A stretch of DNA of 64,000 nucleotides from Rotaria socialis (taxonomy: Eukaryota; Rotifera; Eurotatoria; Philodinida; Philodinidae): NCBI GenBank assembly GCA_905331475.1, contig CAJNYU010001127.1, forward strand, positions 248,001 to 312,000, written 5' to 3'. A program made the position numbers and the translations under genes. Below are positions 48,488 through 63,200 of the stretch, one piece after another; position 1 is the stretch's first letter; each line of letters begins with the position of its first letter. Under the pieces are notes generated by a model. The model saw only the letters and a program-made list of their open reading frames with translations, did no database searches and was not told where the DNA came from.

Positions 48488-51219
48488 TTATACGATACTC
48501 TCCGAGCCCATATAAGTCTGCTCGTCTGTAAGCATTGGTGGTGGTGGCGGCGGTGGTGGAATTATACGTGAAGATGCATGATGTCTTAATGTTCCTGTTG
48601 AACACTGTGATAAATGATGATGGCAACAAACAGGCATTAAAACGGCAGAAGTCGTCGCAGCTGATGGTGTTGTATCATAGAACTGTTTTGTAGAGCCTGG
48701 AGGATGATAAAAAATATTTGTTCGTGGAAGAAATGGTCGAATTGTGTGTGAATTTGATTGAAGTACAGGTTTAAAGGCGCTATGTGTAGCACAAATATTA
48801 TAATTTGTATTTTCTGATGGTATTGTTTCATAGAAATGATAATCAACTGGATCGCCATTATTTTGTATAGCAGCATGTGGATTTCGAAAACATAATGCTG
48901 TCGCAGCCACATTTGAACGAGTCATATATGACTGTGATGAATTCGATGTATGAGGTGGAGAACATAATTGCAAAAGATTAGCATTCGCCGTTGTTGTTGT
49001 GGACGTATCATTCGACTTTGATTGTGAATGTTTTGAAGAAGACGATGATGTTGATGTCGATGAGATAGTATTCGTTTGTTCATGATATAAATGTTGCATA
49101 AGACTACGTTGTAATTCTTCATGAGTAAATGATGATTGAGATTCAATTGGTGTTTTACATTTTGATGTTTTTTTTGTACGTCTGACAAAAGAAAAAGAAA
49201 GAAAAACACAAGTTAATATTTTCAAGAATTGAACTTTTAACTATACCTTTTACATATATAACAAATAATGATATTTACAGAAAAGATAGCAAGTGCTATA
49301 CCACCTAGTACAGCTGCAAGAATATCTAGAAGTTGAAAATAAAATAAAATCTTATTTTAAAGCAAATATTTCAATATTATACTTGGATCAATTGAATTTG
49401 ATTTTGTTTCGATTACTGTTTCTATATGTTCAGTATTAATCGATGGAGTTACTGTTGAAGTAAAATAATGTTGTTTATGAATGGGTGATGGAAATTCTGT
49501 CTCTACAATAGGAGGTTGAATAAACGAAACAGTTGGATGTCTATTACTAGTCGTAATTATTGTTGTTGATGGTGGTGGTGGTGGTGGTGGTGGTGGTGAT
49601 GATGATGATGTTGTTGTTGTTGTAATGATAGTAGACGATAGAGGAGCTTGAGCATTACCACAACGAACAGCTAGGGGTATTGATTGTCGATTAATATCTC
49701 TTTCGCATATAAACGATTGCAATTCATCACACGGTCTTTTAGTCCAACCATCGTGAGTACGTAAAACACATTTGCCTTCATTTATAGATAAACGCCAAGG
49801 CCACCATGAATGAACTTAAAAAAATAAAATAATCATAGAAATTTTTTAATGCTTTTCAATATAATAAATCTTTTTCTTACTATCATATTTCTCTTTTGCA
49901 TCAGATATCCAAAAGGATGTTTGTTGTTGTTCATAGTTTGTTAAAAGAAAATATGCTAATTTTTTTTCTTGAACAATATCATGTAAATGCATTAAACGTG
50001 AACCGATTGATAAACATTTTTCTTGTGCATTATTCCATGTTTGTTTTTGTTGAAAGATTTTTATACATTTCGAACCAAGTGAATATTCGTCATGATTACA
50101 TTGATAATAGCCTAGATGAAAAAGAAATAAAAACATTGTTTTGTCTTAAAATGAAATTTAAATTAATGTAAATACCATGTAAACGAATCCAAAAGCCAGA
50201 TTGACTTAATGTTTCATCCGTTGTAAATGTAAGACGAAGAAAAGTTTTTTCATTAAATAGAGAAGCACCAAATGGAATCGTGCCAGATAAAGACAAAGAT
50301 TTCGATGATGATAAATAATCATTATCTTGTAAATTAAATGAAAGACTCTAAATAAATCAAAAGGGCGTGAAATCATTTACTTAGAATCGTTTAACTCTGA
50401 TCAAATCTCCTCAAATATTTAACAATCGATTTGACCAATAAAAATACTACTACGTAATCTTTTCGTTATACCTCAGCATCGATATTGATTGGTAATGATT
50501 GTTTATTTAATTCTATGGGTTCGATTGTACATGTACAATTAACATTATTTGGATATTCATTAGGAAATAATGGACTAATAAGATTAAGACCATTTGATGA
50601 TATCATACTTGATTTTGCACATACATCAACAATAGTTGAATCTATAGAAAGCATAAATATTATTTATTTTATTTGATGGATTTATTTTAACTTACTATTA
50701 ATACATTGATAAGAGATAAATAAATAAGTAGCTTCATCGGAACATTTATGAATAAATTGTTGAGTGAGAATAACTTCACATTTTGATACACCATTACAAA
50801 GTTCAGCTATTTTATGTGTATAATCCATAATGCAATCACTTTCAGATGGTTCACACCTAAATTGTTAATCGTCTTAACAATACAGAAAGAAACAATATTT
50901 AACTAAGATAATACCTTTGTTGTGACTGCTGTTCTTGTTTTGTCAATGAACGTATTCCTCCAGGTTTTTTCGTTCCATAATGTGACCAGCCAATTAGAAT
51001 AAATTCATTAGAATTACAGCTAATATCCATATGATTAGCAAATTCTTTTTGAGTACATTGAGATTTCGAATGCCATTCATCAGATATTGATGAATACGAT
51101 AATAATGGTGAGACTAAAAATGGATACAAGAATTGAGCAACAAATATTTTTGTGAATACGATAGAATCAAAAACTCTACGAAAAAAATACTTACCGATAA
51201 GAATAAATAGAAAAAGCAT
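48488..51219 (-). CDS. SUEL-lectin / CUB / C-type lectin membrane receptor
   Basis: Minus-strand model: 51195-51219, 50915-51113, 50696-50856, 50472-50641, 50176-50347, 49881-50111, 49383-49814, 49247-49325 and 48488-49181; all GT-AG, in frame, 720 aa. After a signal peptide split by intron 1 (MLFLFILI-VSPLLSYSS) comes a SUEL galactose-binding lectin domain (about 30-127: FILIGWSHYG, CNGVSKCEV, YLFISYQC). A CUB domain follows (about 133-242: GLNLISPLFPNEYPNNVNC, SGFWIRLHG), then a C-type lectin domain (about 246-358: CIKIFQQKQTWNNAQEKC, FWISDAKEK, WWPW, CDELQSFIC). A Pro/Thr stalk with nine prolines, one membrane span (about 464-489, AAVLGGIALAIFSVNIIICY) and a 230-residue cytoplasmic tail complete it. 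The tail is Ser/Thr/His-rich and ends in a poly-Pro run and YMGSESIV. The canonical EPN/QPD sugar motif of the C-type domain is not evident. Likely a glycan-recognition receptor. Confidence 0.85.
49569..49625. repeat. GGT/GAT trinucleotide run in the lectin stalk exon
   Basis: A (GGT)n tract followed by GAT and GTT runs. It encodes the poly-Pro, poly-Ser and Thr segments of the stalk. The duplicate at 45525-45858 breaks off within the homologous tract. Confidence 0.8.
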
Positions 51220-51368
51220 TGTCAAAATTTTGAAATAACTTTATTTACAAGGACTTTTTATTTATGAATATTATTATTGCTGCTGTTGTTGTTGTTGCTG
51301 TTCGATAAGTAAGAAGGACATCTTCTAAATAGATCTAAAACAGACAGAAGTGATAGTAATATACCCGT

Positions 51369-51424
51369 ACACATACAGATATATATATATGTATTATATA
51401 TATATACATATATATATATATATA
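51369..51424. repeat. (TA)n microsatellite
   Basis: Interrupted TA/CATA dinucleotide tract upstream of the lectin receptor start. Confidence 0.85.
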
Positions 51425-51596
51425 GTTGACCTTAGATCAGGAATGTCGATGCCGCTATACTCTCCTTCTATCTTTTCTCTTTTGACACATGTCAAAGAGA
51501 CGAGAAGAGCGAATTGCAATGGCATTCAACTGATCGAATTTATGCGCGATGTCAATATTAGACTATCTTTGTTGCGGTGTGTACAAATATAGAAAA

Positions 51597-51640
51597 TAAA
51601 TGAATGAATGAATGAATGAATGAATGAATGAATAAATGAA
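51597..51640. repeat. (TGAA)n microsatellite
   Basis: About ten TGAA units, nearly perfect. Confidence 0.9.
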
Positions 51641-52854
51641 TTGATCATCTCTAATATATCTATATTGTCGTCACACGTGGGTGCGACTTATATTTGTTTA
51701 TGCGTTCAGACTCGTCTTCTATTCGGTGTTAATTTATGGTAATAGATCATCGTTCAGCAATCAGACACACAATGTTGTCCTATATGCAAATCAATATCAG
51801 GTGTACGACGACGACGACATGCCGTGCGTTCAGAAGATTCTATAGAGAACAATAAACAACATGCTGTTGGAATTGAACAGATAAGTAAGAAGACGAAGAA
51901 GAAATAAAAGCCCATTCTGTGCACGGCTGTTCAACAGAAATAAACATCATAATGAACGGTCTATGGGGATGAAGCAGATAACGGTTGAAGAGAAAAAGGA
52001 AAAGAAAGAAATGAGTAGGCAAAAGGGATTCACTTTTAATTAGCATTCCATTGACCGATGACCGACTGCCTACAGGTAGGCTTTATTAGAAAGAAGAATA
52101 GGTAGAGAGAGGGAGAGAAGGAAAAAAAAGAATGTGATCTATGTAACGACATGCCTTACGGCGCGGGTTATGTATACAGAGTGTGTCCAGTGGCCCGTAT
52201 GGCAAATTGGACGTGTATATGTGGCATTGTCAACACATGTTCATCTTTCTTTTGTAACAATTCATGTTGATCCATGTCTAGAATAAAACTGTCAAAGAAG
52301 AAAAGAAAAACGATGTTCACGCTTCACCTAACGCACCAAGCGTTTCTTCATTCTCTTTTTTCTTTCTCGTACCACTACCACTGGTGACGGCGACTGACCA
52401 CCATCATTATAATGAGCATTTAATACGTCATGGGGGCACATCGATGTTCAAATACAGCGGTAGAAAAAAACCAAGTGTCAATACACAATATATGACGCAA
52501 GCGCGATTTTGATCAACACTTCTTTTTTTTATTGATGACGTGACACTATGCCTCAATTTATAATGTATTTATACATATACATGCATACGTATATATATAT
52601 ATTATTTAAAAAGACTGGCATTCTATATGTCTATCTAGCTTACAAAGAATCATACCTTCATAAACTTGATCTTACTCTATTTGAAATATATGTGACGCAA
52701 GTGAAAGTCAATTTAGCTTCGACTTTACTCTATAATGCACTACTCATATTTCACTATGTCTACACTTGAAAAAATTACTAGTATTCAATCTAAAAGTGAA
52801 TGGTACAAGTACTTGTCGTAGTCGTTGTCGCATGACAAGTATAATGTTCAAGTT

Positions 52855-52880
52855 CAGAGAGACAGACAGACAGACAGACG
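52855..52880. repeat. (GACA)n microsatellite
   Basis: Short GACA tract. Similar GACA words occur near 2174-2188. Confidence 0.8.
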
Positions 52881-53689
52881 GGCAAAGACAAAGAGTGGGA
52901 ATGAACAGCTAATTGTAAATGCATGCTTCAACAATCTACTAACAAAAAAAAACATATAACCAATGTCATGCTCTAACATAATATATATGTATGGATGTTG
53001 AGAGAAACATAAATGAAATGATGACACACTACATGTACGAATGTTAAAGCGCAATTATGTCAAGTCACACGATAGATTTCCTTCCGTCTCGACCGGCACG
53101 AATATTAAAAAGAGAAAGGTTCAGTTACATCTATTGCTGCGTTGAGCCGAGAAATATGAACCATTTGAATAATTACGACAAGAGAATGTAAGTAGAAGCA
53201 AAAAAAGCATGAAAAGAAGACGAAGAAAGAACTGGTCAGCAATAGAAGACACACTGAATGTAATTCCCTAGATGACCATTGACCATTACGCGCAAAAATC
53301 ATCACTCTTATAATGTGAGAGCACTCTCGTTGATGTTCATGCCTCACTTGGGATAGAAAGACAGGAAAAAAGAAAAGTAAAGTTTAATGTAGTTTCACTC
53401 ATGGTTTATAATCTTCAATCTACTTCACGTTTCCTGACACAATCATCTTATCACTTTTTTCTTCTAAGTTTGCATCTATGGTTTCACTCATCTCAAGACA
53501 AAAAAAAGAAGAAGCTTACTCACATTTTTTTAGTAAACATGTACATATCATATTGCATCACATCCTTGCAGTTCTATATCTCTATATCAAACTGACTTTT
53601 CTAGGGTATCCTTGTATTCATTGTTTTCACACGGATCATACTCATTCGATCGTCGTTTTTCTTTCTCTTTTATTTTGTCTCCCTGCCTT

Positions 53690-53707
53690 GCTCTCTCTCT
53701 CTCTCTT
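53690..53707. repeat. (CT)n microsatellite
   Basis: Pure CT dinucleotide run in a pyrimidine-rich stretch. Confidence 0.85.
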
Positions 53708-55601
53708 TCCTTCGATCATCTCGGTGAGTACCTTAAACTGTTCAAACATACTCGATGTCTTATTTACTTTTCTCTCCTCTCGCTATGTCGAAATTAAATG
53801 TACAAGTGCTGCCGCCATCAACGACTTTATTCACTACGAAAGATTATCGTACCTATACGATCATTATCGAAAGGCAAAATAAGAGAGACGCTGTATCAAA
53901 TATTGACATATACTCGATATATATAAATCTGTATGTATGAATACAGAAGCTAATTGTCAACTTTCTCCCTTTTACTCAAAAGAAAAAGAAGAAATCTAAT
54001 GATTTCACATAGCCTTCGGGTTGTTTTGAACACTCGTCTCATTCTCTCTGATCACTATATCGAATGCAAACCGATGATACTTTGCAGATTCTACCGTCGT
54101 TCTCTCTCTCAATATATTTGAGTATATGTTAAGTTACATGTATATCACGAATGATCAAACAGTGGTTACCACTTGACCTTCTTTCATTTAATTTTATTTG
54201 AGAAGAAAAAGAGAGAGAGAGAGACCGAAAGAAAAGGCTAGACTCTCAAAAAAAAACACCAATATGTCATTCTCTTTGAACATATACTTTTCTTTTACTT
54301 TTTTTTCTCTTGTTTCTATAGTTTAAGATGAGCATCCATTTGTCAAACTTATTTCATAAGTGAATGACATAAGAAAAGAGAAAGAAACCATAATCTTCTC
54401 AATAATGATGAGAAGGAGGTTATAACAAAATAAGAAAGGATCAAATGGCATGCGACAGCACAAAACGAAACCATCTTACGTCAATAAAAATGAAGATCAA
54501 GTCTTCATGTTCTTATTGATTGAAAGAATATGTTGTCAGATGTATCTTTGATATCTTCTCAAGAATGATTTGTTCTATCTGGTAAAATGACATTTTTATG
54601 AGTCTATAAATCTCGTTTTCTTTTATATCTATATGAGCACATCCCTACTTATATGTATATATATATTTATTTATTTATATCTGTTGTTGTCCGCCTCATA
54701 AACCATAACTGTCGAATAAAATAAATGATGGAAAGTATATCGACAGATATGTAGACAAACAAGACAACAAACATTGGCATATATATGAATATACATACTT
54801 CGTCTATATTCTAGAGCATAAGAATAGTAACAAGAACGAACTGTCAACAGTATTTTGTCTAAATCAAATGATATTAATCATTGAATAATCTTCATTTTCT
54901 TTTACTTTTTAATATATATATACAGTAATGATTTTTTTATGTTCATTTAGTGCTCTTTCGCTCTCTCGCTGTCTATATATATATATATACTTATTTTATT
55001 GTTCGAAATGATGGAGTATTCTATCTAAAATACCAGCATCTCCCCTGTGGATCACACGCTCATGCATTGAGACTGTATCATCGATTTAAAAAATATGAAC
55101 TAGACTACGTGTTTGCGTGACCTTTTTCTCTTTATAATCTTTATGATAGAAGTACGCAACAGGAGACATGATAAAGGAAATGATGCTCTTTAGTAGATAG
55201 AGTAGACAAAAAGATCTTTCTCTACCAGATAGAATAATCACGAATAGAATGCAGATGGTTAGATAAATGTCTATATATACATATATGTATCGATCAATGT
55301 TCACCTGTTTTTTATTTTTGTTTATATTTATATATACAATTCGCTTTCTTTGAGTAAAGCCGGAAATTCTAAATTATTCTTTTTCAAGACAAAAACAAAG
55401 AAAGAAATATAGCCAGAGATAATTGATCGACAATGTAATCAAGCATAGAGGAAGTCAGCTGTACTGTGGACAAAGTTTCACACATATGTTCAAATTCCAA
55501 CTGTTATTACTCACTCAAATAATTTAAACAAAAAAAATGAAACATGTGAAATGTAGTGTGCGTGTCATCGATAAATGTTCAGCATATATGAATGATGCTG
55601 A

Positions 55602-55644
55602 TCCTCATTCTCATCATCATCAACAACATCATCATCATCATCAT
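55602..55644. repeat. (CAT)n trinucleotide run
   Basis: Imperfect CAT/CAA units, giving an Asp/Glu-rich open frame on the minus strand by composition only. Confidence 0.8.
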
Positions 55645-55779
55645 AGTTGTCGACGTGCGAAGAAGAAAAATGATGGTGAAGTGCCATCGTTGACCTCCAG
55701 CTGTTGAGTATAGTATTCGTGCATACATACGAAAAGAAAAATACACGATATGACAAAAATCATGACAGTACTTCTATAT

Positions 55780-55806
55780 ACATACATACACACACACACA
55801 CACACC
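55780..55806. repeat. (CA)n microsatellite
   Basis: CATA units passing into a pure CA run. Confidence 0.85.
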
Positions 55807-56910
55807 TAGATCGTTGATCACTCACTATTCAATTATGAAAATCGACTTAGACATATTTCTTTTCAAGATGTCCATCGTCAATAATCATTTGAACACATAC
55901 GAAAGTTTGTTGCCATTGACAGACGGGCGTGGTCAAATGCACATAGAAAATAAATCAATCGTTCTCAACTACTAACATTCATTGATCGGCTCATTTCGCA
56001 GATGGATCTCTAATGATCCAGTCAGTGAACTAACTGAACATACACGCAAAACAATTCTGATTAGCACCAGCTGCTCAAGGGACATATTCTTGAATCCTTT
56101 ATTTCTTCTACTTCGTCGTTTCTTCTTCTTCTTCTTACACTAGTGTATACATGTGTGTACTCGACTAAAAGTGATTTACGAGTCCAAACAACGTTATACA
56201 TACACATCAAGATAAAAAGATTCGTTGTCTGACTGTCTGGTAATCATCACCGACATATACGGAAGAGAAAAACGTATACGATCTCATCATCTTCCGGGAC
56301 AGATACAGAAAGAAAGATCTAACACTATCCTAATCAACATCTAAATTATTTCTCAATAGAAAAGCTGCTGTTTTGCTTACAGGCATCATTAGATGCCACT
56401 ATGTATACATATATATATATATTATATGTATTCTTCTTACCTTCTTCCATCGACGTTGCCGCTAAGAATGACCACAACTATTTCGATAAACACATGCGCA
56501 TACACAGAGAGAAAAAAGAAATAGAAGAAAAAAAGAGAAAGAGGAAAATCGATGAATTCTACTACTACTATAGCTAGTCTCGTTGAATATTATACAAATC
56601 GATTGTTGCTCTAATCGAAATCTTTTTTTTTAGTTCTTACCTCCGGGGTTAATATTTTTAATCTATATAATAATGAAAATGTGATCTCTTTAATGATCTT
56701 CTCTTGCGTAAGATCTAATTCAACTTAAGAAAACTCAAACAAAAGATTTTTACTGAATAAAAAGCGCATTAAAAAATGAAGAACTAAAATTACTTTATCT
56801 AATGACACTTGTCATACATTATCATATCTTTATAAAAAAAAAAAGAAAAAAAACTAGAAAAAGGCAATCAATATATAGACTTACCCAAGGTTCTTATGTT
56901 AAATTGAATG

Positions 56911-56934
56911 ACACACACACACACACACACACAC
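56911..56934. repeat. (AC)n microsatellite
   Basis: Twelve pure AC units. Confidence 0.9.
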
Positions 56935-56980
56935 GTATATACTCTTCGATGTTCATTCAATCGACGTCATTCTTCCTTTT

Positions 56981-57001
56981 CTCTCTCTCTCTCTCTCTCT
57001 T
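56981..57001. repeat. (CT)n microsatellite
   Basis: Ten CT units, about 50 bp from the AC array. Confidence 0.9.
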
Positions 57002-57268
57002 TCCCTCGTATCTCAACTACTATTATTCTAACTACCACCGGCAATTAGAGGTTCTCTCTTACACACACATATGCAGCATAGGGTAAATCACAGGCAATTC
57101 ATCACCCTCTTTGGGTTCAATGATCTGTATCTTCGATAGTTGTGCCCACTACCCTATTGATTGACAATAAAAATTGAAAATATGTACGCATTTATTGGGT
57201 CTAGTAATGGGAACACTGGCGCCGCAGGGCTATCTCGAATAGATGTATGAACTCACACATACACACGC

Positions 57269-57288
57269 ATATATATATATATATATAG
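57269..57288. repeat. (TA)n microsatellite
   Basis: Pure AT/TA run following a CACA stretch. Confidence 0.85.
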
Positions 57289-60200
57289 GCATTTAAACAA
57301 TTGACAAAATGATCATGATCACACAAGCGGTCCTATACATGTCCTCGGAGCTCAATAGTTTTTTTTTCTCATTGTACTCTATATTATATGATTTAATTTA
57401 TGAATAGTGTGGTTACCATATGACAACGCACATATATTAAAACGTTCAGATTAAATTGTAATCTCATTTGATATACGAAAAGCTACATAGCTGCATATAA
57501 AGCTGATTATTTCACATCGATGATATACAGAAAAAGGCGACAAGAATTTTTTTTTTGTTAAAATCGATATATTATTATTGTATAATAAGATAATGATTGC
57601 AGTAGGAGGAGTGAGAGAGGGAGAAAGACAGAAAGCGTGAAGACGGGTGACAAATGAAAAAGCGACAATAATGAATAATGATATCATAACACAAAAACAC
57701 TTCAATGCACAAGCTGTGAGCAAATGAAAAATTATATGATTTTTTAATGTAGACGTTTCAGAAGAAAAGCTTAACTTAACTTTTCGTTTCTTTTCTTTCT
57801 TTACTATTGTTAAAACAGAAGATTGTGTGCTAATAATTACTTACTTATTTCATCTCAATTAATAAAATACTTAGCTTATGTTTGACCATTTCGAAGAAAA
57901 TTTAAATGTACATTTACTTATCTTTCTATTTCCTCATTTCGTATATTTGCTTACCCATTTCCCTTACTCATATTCTATGCATATATGTATACTCAATGAT
58001 CAATCACTAAGCATACATACGAACGAACAAGGCGTTTTCTTGTACACACGACTGACCATTCGATCATTTCTAATATTGTCTCATGCATTCAAAGAATGCA
58101 AATATTTAATTTAGAAAGACCAAAAAAGCAAAGAATTTTTAAATAAAACTACATCTTTTTCCTTATAAATAAAATATCTTTTGTCTACTTTCAAACTTTT
58201 ACTAACATAAAGTAGAATAAAAAGGCATGGTTCTACTACCATCGTCAAGTAGTTGCAATCGACATGAAAAGTCGGTGTATACAATATGGGATGGCTGCAG
58301 TATTATTAATGTGTACCTGTGTTGTGCTCATTATAATTATATTTGAATCTTTTTGAAAGAATAAAAGAGAAAGAGAAAAGAATAAACTTGACTTTTTCTT
58401 TTAAGAGGTGCTATGAGAACAAAAAAAAGAGAAGAATTGTCGTCGACATCGTAAAGCGATCTCTCCCTACGATGCTCAAGTGACGAACGGCGATGGTAAC
58501 ACAACGGCAAGATTAAATTACGATGTGCAATGATAAAATGAGAATGTTCGAACAAGCGCATAAATTTCAGGCAGAATAAAAGAACTCAGTTTTTTTCTTC
58601 TTTCTTCTATTCAAGGTCTTACTAGTCAATGCCAGTAGTTGTTCCCAAAGGTGGAACACAACATAAAAGGAAAAGAAAAGGTGAGATAAAAAAAGAAAGG
58701 AAAAAATTTCTGTGTGCTCTCAATTGGAAACAGAACATCATGCAAAATCAAGGACATCTCTTCGTTTTCATACGAACTCACGGTAAAGTTTTGCTTCAGT
58801 GAATTTAGAATGACACACACACACAGTCGAGAGAATAAAAGGACAAAAGTATTAAAATGCTTCATTGTGATAGTCGAAAGATAGTTATTAAATGATACTG
58901 GCTGACATCGAACGTCGTCAGATGTTCGCTTGACACGCAAGGCAGACTCTCCTTTTGAATATTCATTAATCGTCTCGACATGGAAATAGAGAAGGAATAG
59001 GTATCAGATTGAAACCATACAGTTTGTATACATGAATGTTCAATAAACATATGACGACCAGAAAAAAAAACAATAACAACGTATTCATCAAGATTGAACA
59101 GATAAAACAATATATATTCAGCCGAAAGAAGGAAATATGATTAACTGCAAATTCAATCTTTACTTACGATCATTTACGTAGAAGAGATAAGATTAATATC
59201 ACAGAAAAAATGAAAAAATAAAATAAAAGGATCGCCAAAGTTTATCGTCAAAAAAGAAAATAAAGATGTTTATCTTCTCACAATGATCTTATGAAAATTT
59301 CGACGAATGCAACATGTAGAACTATCTCATTACTTCAGATTTACTAGAAAAAAATATCTATAGAAAAAAATCTGGTGTACTCATTGTACAATAATAGAGA
59401 TGTAGATTTGTCTCATTTGAATCTTTACTTGCTTCGCTTATTCTCATGTTCAATTATGAATTGTGTCGTTTTCATTCGATATCGATCTTGTTTCATATTA
59501 TTCCCCAATGAGGGTGTTACTAATTAGAAAGATTCATGTTCTCGCTTTTATTTTTTTCAAAGAAGTTCACACGCTCACGACATGGATAATTTGCTTGACG
59601 AATAAACGATCGATTGAATGAATAAAAATGGACACAATCGTTTAATAGCAATTTATTACCTTGAAATGAGGAGTGAACAAACGAGAGAAGAGAGAACACG
59701 ATTTATTTTTATTCGAAGGTTTTTGTAGAATAATGCCGACAAAACGGGAAAATGGGCGACGACAGACTGCAATATAGAGGAGAGTAGGGCGATAGAGAAA
59801 GAGATGGAAGTTAAGTTTATAATGGACGGAAGCAAGAAAAAAAAGGAACACCATCAACTACTCTTCTCTCCACTCTTGATTTTCTAAAAAGAATGATGAG
59901 AAAGACAAAAGATGACCTACTTGAAGGCTTCCACTGCCAATCGGATGTATATGTGTATAACCGACGACAAGTGTGTATCTTATTGATGGAAACTTAAATG
60001 CAGAAAGAACAGTCAAGAAGCACTTGCCCATAATTACAGTGATGAGTCGTTAGTACAATGCCGCTATAGATGACCAAAGGCATTATATTCGCTAATTTTG
60101 AGCATCTGCGAGCAGATTCGTTCTCTCTTCACCGCGTCGTGTGTCATGTATTGTGTTGGCTAATTCCGAAGCACGTAATCTACATACATTCATATACACA

Positions 60201-63200
60201 TATAACAAGCAGAAAAGGAAAGAAGATTGCGTGAGCAAAGCAAGAGCTATGCCATCGGCAGTACACCGTACAATCATGTTAGATCTCTGCTGGAGGAAAT
60301 AAACACGCACTCAATCAATGAATAAACGAGCACCATTACTATTATTATTATTACCATTCAAGATCCAAAAGGTTATTGGTAAAAACTATTGCATGTTCAT
60401 TTATGATGAATCAAAGAGTGTCAACAGAACCTTGATAGTGAACAGCATGATATTGTATTCCAAGTAGCCTCTCATTCGAAGAGGAATAACAATAAACAGC
60501 TGTAGCTAATTTTGCGGTTTTTTTTCAATTAAATAGTTGTAAACAAACACCTGCCAATCAATTCTTATTTCTTTCTTTATTGAAATCAGTATGTGCTTAT
60601 AGAACACGCTATGTCGCCAAATTTTATATTAATATGTATGTATATATATATATATCTTGAATAAAAAAAGAAAGTCAGCAGAAATAAATCATTAAATCCA
60701 ATACAGTATAGGACATTTGATTGAATTGTAAGTCGTATGATGCTTGGTCCGGTCAAATGAACAAACAATAGCATTTCTATTACATTCTCATACAAGATGA
60801 CGTAAAAAGTTCAATGCTTCTCTTTTTGCTTCTTTTGAAATCGCAAGATGGTGTATGTATATGAACGAGAAATTGGATCCTATGCTCTTTGTTTGTCAAA
60901 AAAAGAAAAAGGAAGTCAAAAAGAAAGAAGAAGCAGAAGAACAAAGGCATGTATTTTTTTGGTATTTACTCTTCTACGAGCTTATTAACATACGCGTGTG
61001 TTGTAATCGGCCTTTTACTTCTCAAGTGTACTGAAAAATATGGGAAAGTGTAATTAACTCATCGTCAGTACACACACATGTATATATATCTTTATACAAG
61101 ACAAAACTACGCACGCAATCGTTACAAGGCAACCAAGGACAAAAGGATTGCTATTATAGCTATGGGTTTCATGTCGTCACATATATAATATATTCTTTTG
61201 GTGGCACTCATAGAGATAGCATCAGTAAAGATAACCACCAACGACTACATTTGATAATCACCCTTGGGTTCCTAATTATATCAACACAATAATCATGTAG
61301 AACAAGCAATAATTTATTTTTCTTCTAGTCGGAAAATAGGAAAAAAATGCAAGTGTATATGTTTTGACAAAAGAATCACTCTATACATATATCTGAAGGT
61401 TAACTCTACAAAATAAGTTGTTTTCTTTTGCTATACATAAAGTCAATAGAAGTTCTAAAAGTGATTGTTTTTCTAGATAAAACGAAACAAAAATTAAGTA
61501 CGGCAGAATTATTGTTCTGCTTGATAAAGTATCCTTTTTAATCATAATTGTTGAAGTAGCAGACCTTGGTTCATTTACAGGATCATCACAGTCGGTGAAA
61601 TGAACCGAGCAGAAGAATTTTTCCATTCATTTAAGCATGATCAAGGTGATAACATTTTACAGTAGCCGAGACAAAAAACACACGCGCGTTCAATGATGGT
61701 TCAAAGTTGACTATCTAAAACTTATCAATAAAAGAAATTCTATGAGCATTCAAATCATTTATACCGTAAAATGAATTAAAATTCTAACACATAGTATCTA
61801 ATTTTATGCCTATTCTACGTATAGATTCTTCATTAAGAAGTATATTCTCTAGTTCATTTTAGTATGAAATTTTTCAAGTGTTCATCAACAAGTTGACGCG
61901 ATAATTTTTTAGATAGAGTTATATTTATGCGTAAAGAGGTCAAGATGATCGTTATGCACGATAACTGCATTGATTCAAAAAAACATGTTAACATTTTAGT
62001 CGTCATCAATAAAATTAAAAGTTAAGAATAGCATTGATTGATTGCAACTTAGGTACTTACTATAGAGTAGTTTCAGTTGCAACAATTATCAAAGTAATTC
62101 TGTCATACAATCAAAATTGTCTACTATAGTTACCATCAAAGATTCATATCTCGGCATTCTCCTTCGGCTATGACAATAAGAGTATTCTTTTGTACTTTCG
62201 ATATGATGAATTGTTGGGTAGAATAGTAAGCATACTAAAAAGACAAATGACTTGTAAGTAGTGGCAATGACCTAGATCCACTTGAACTATAAGTGTCCTA
62301 GTCTTATCGTCACTTTTTCAAGTTTACGTTTTAGTTCGATTCACATCGGTGAGTCAATTCATCACTCATTTATAATCTCAAATGTATTTTATATTTTATA
62401 AAAGAATGAGATAGCTACATAAAATATGTTGATAATAAGTGTACAATGAAATAAGAATATAGTTTTAACTATTGAAAAACTATTTGTGCAATCCAAAAAA
62501 AATATAATTCATAAATTTAAAAAAATGTTCTTATAAACCGTCAAGAACAACATATGTTCAAAAATTTTGACTGGATATTAGATTTCATCGAAACTACATA
62601 TTTTCATTCCAAAAATAAATACTTAAACTACTTATTTGGCACTGTGTAAATGCCAGATGATTTACTGATGCTAAGTACAGCGATTAATTATGAAATTTAG
62701 CTATTAGATATATTTTTATGTGCATTTGTCTAGTTCATCTTCTTTCAGTTCTATTAGTTGTAACTAATCGCGGATGATTGATGTTATCCATTATCGTTGT
62801 AGATGATATCTACGATATGAATTGTAAGTAACAACCAAATTCGACACGATTTTTATCTTATTTTCTTTTCTATAGTTGAATATTAGATGAGAACGTTGTT
62901 ACAAACGAATAGTTTTCACGTAAAATCCACCAAAAGGTGACTGAATACTATTTTGAAACCTTGAAATACGACATTTGTGATATCTTCGACCATGAATTCA
63001 TTTTTTTAAGTAGAAACCATCAAATTGAAATGACATTGACTTTGCTAAATTGTTGCCATGATTTTTTTGCCTAATTCTGTATGAAAGAGTAAGTCAAGAA
63101 GTGTTTTCCATGTACATTTATTATTATTACAATTGAAAAATATGCTCTCAATTAAATATAGCTTCAGTATGTTTCTTACTGTGTGTTGCCAGACATCTTT

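Noticed and set aside
48637-49209. Additional minus-strand frames within the lectin gene's last exon
   Set aside because: Shadows of the Ser/Thr/His-rich cytoplasmic tail in another frame; His/Gln/Leu-rich, no domain.
53478-53882. 134-codon open frame
   Set aside because: Overlaps CT repeats and two other open frames; no domain, no supported splice sites.
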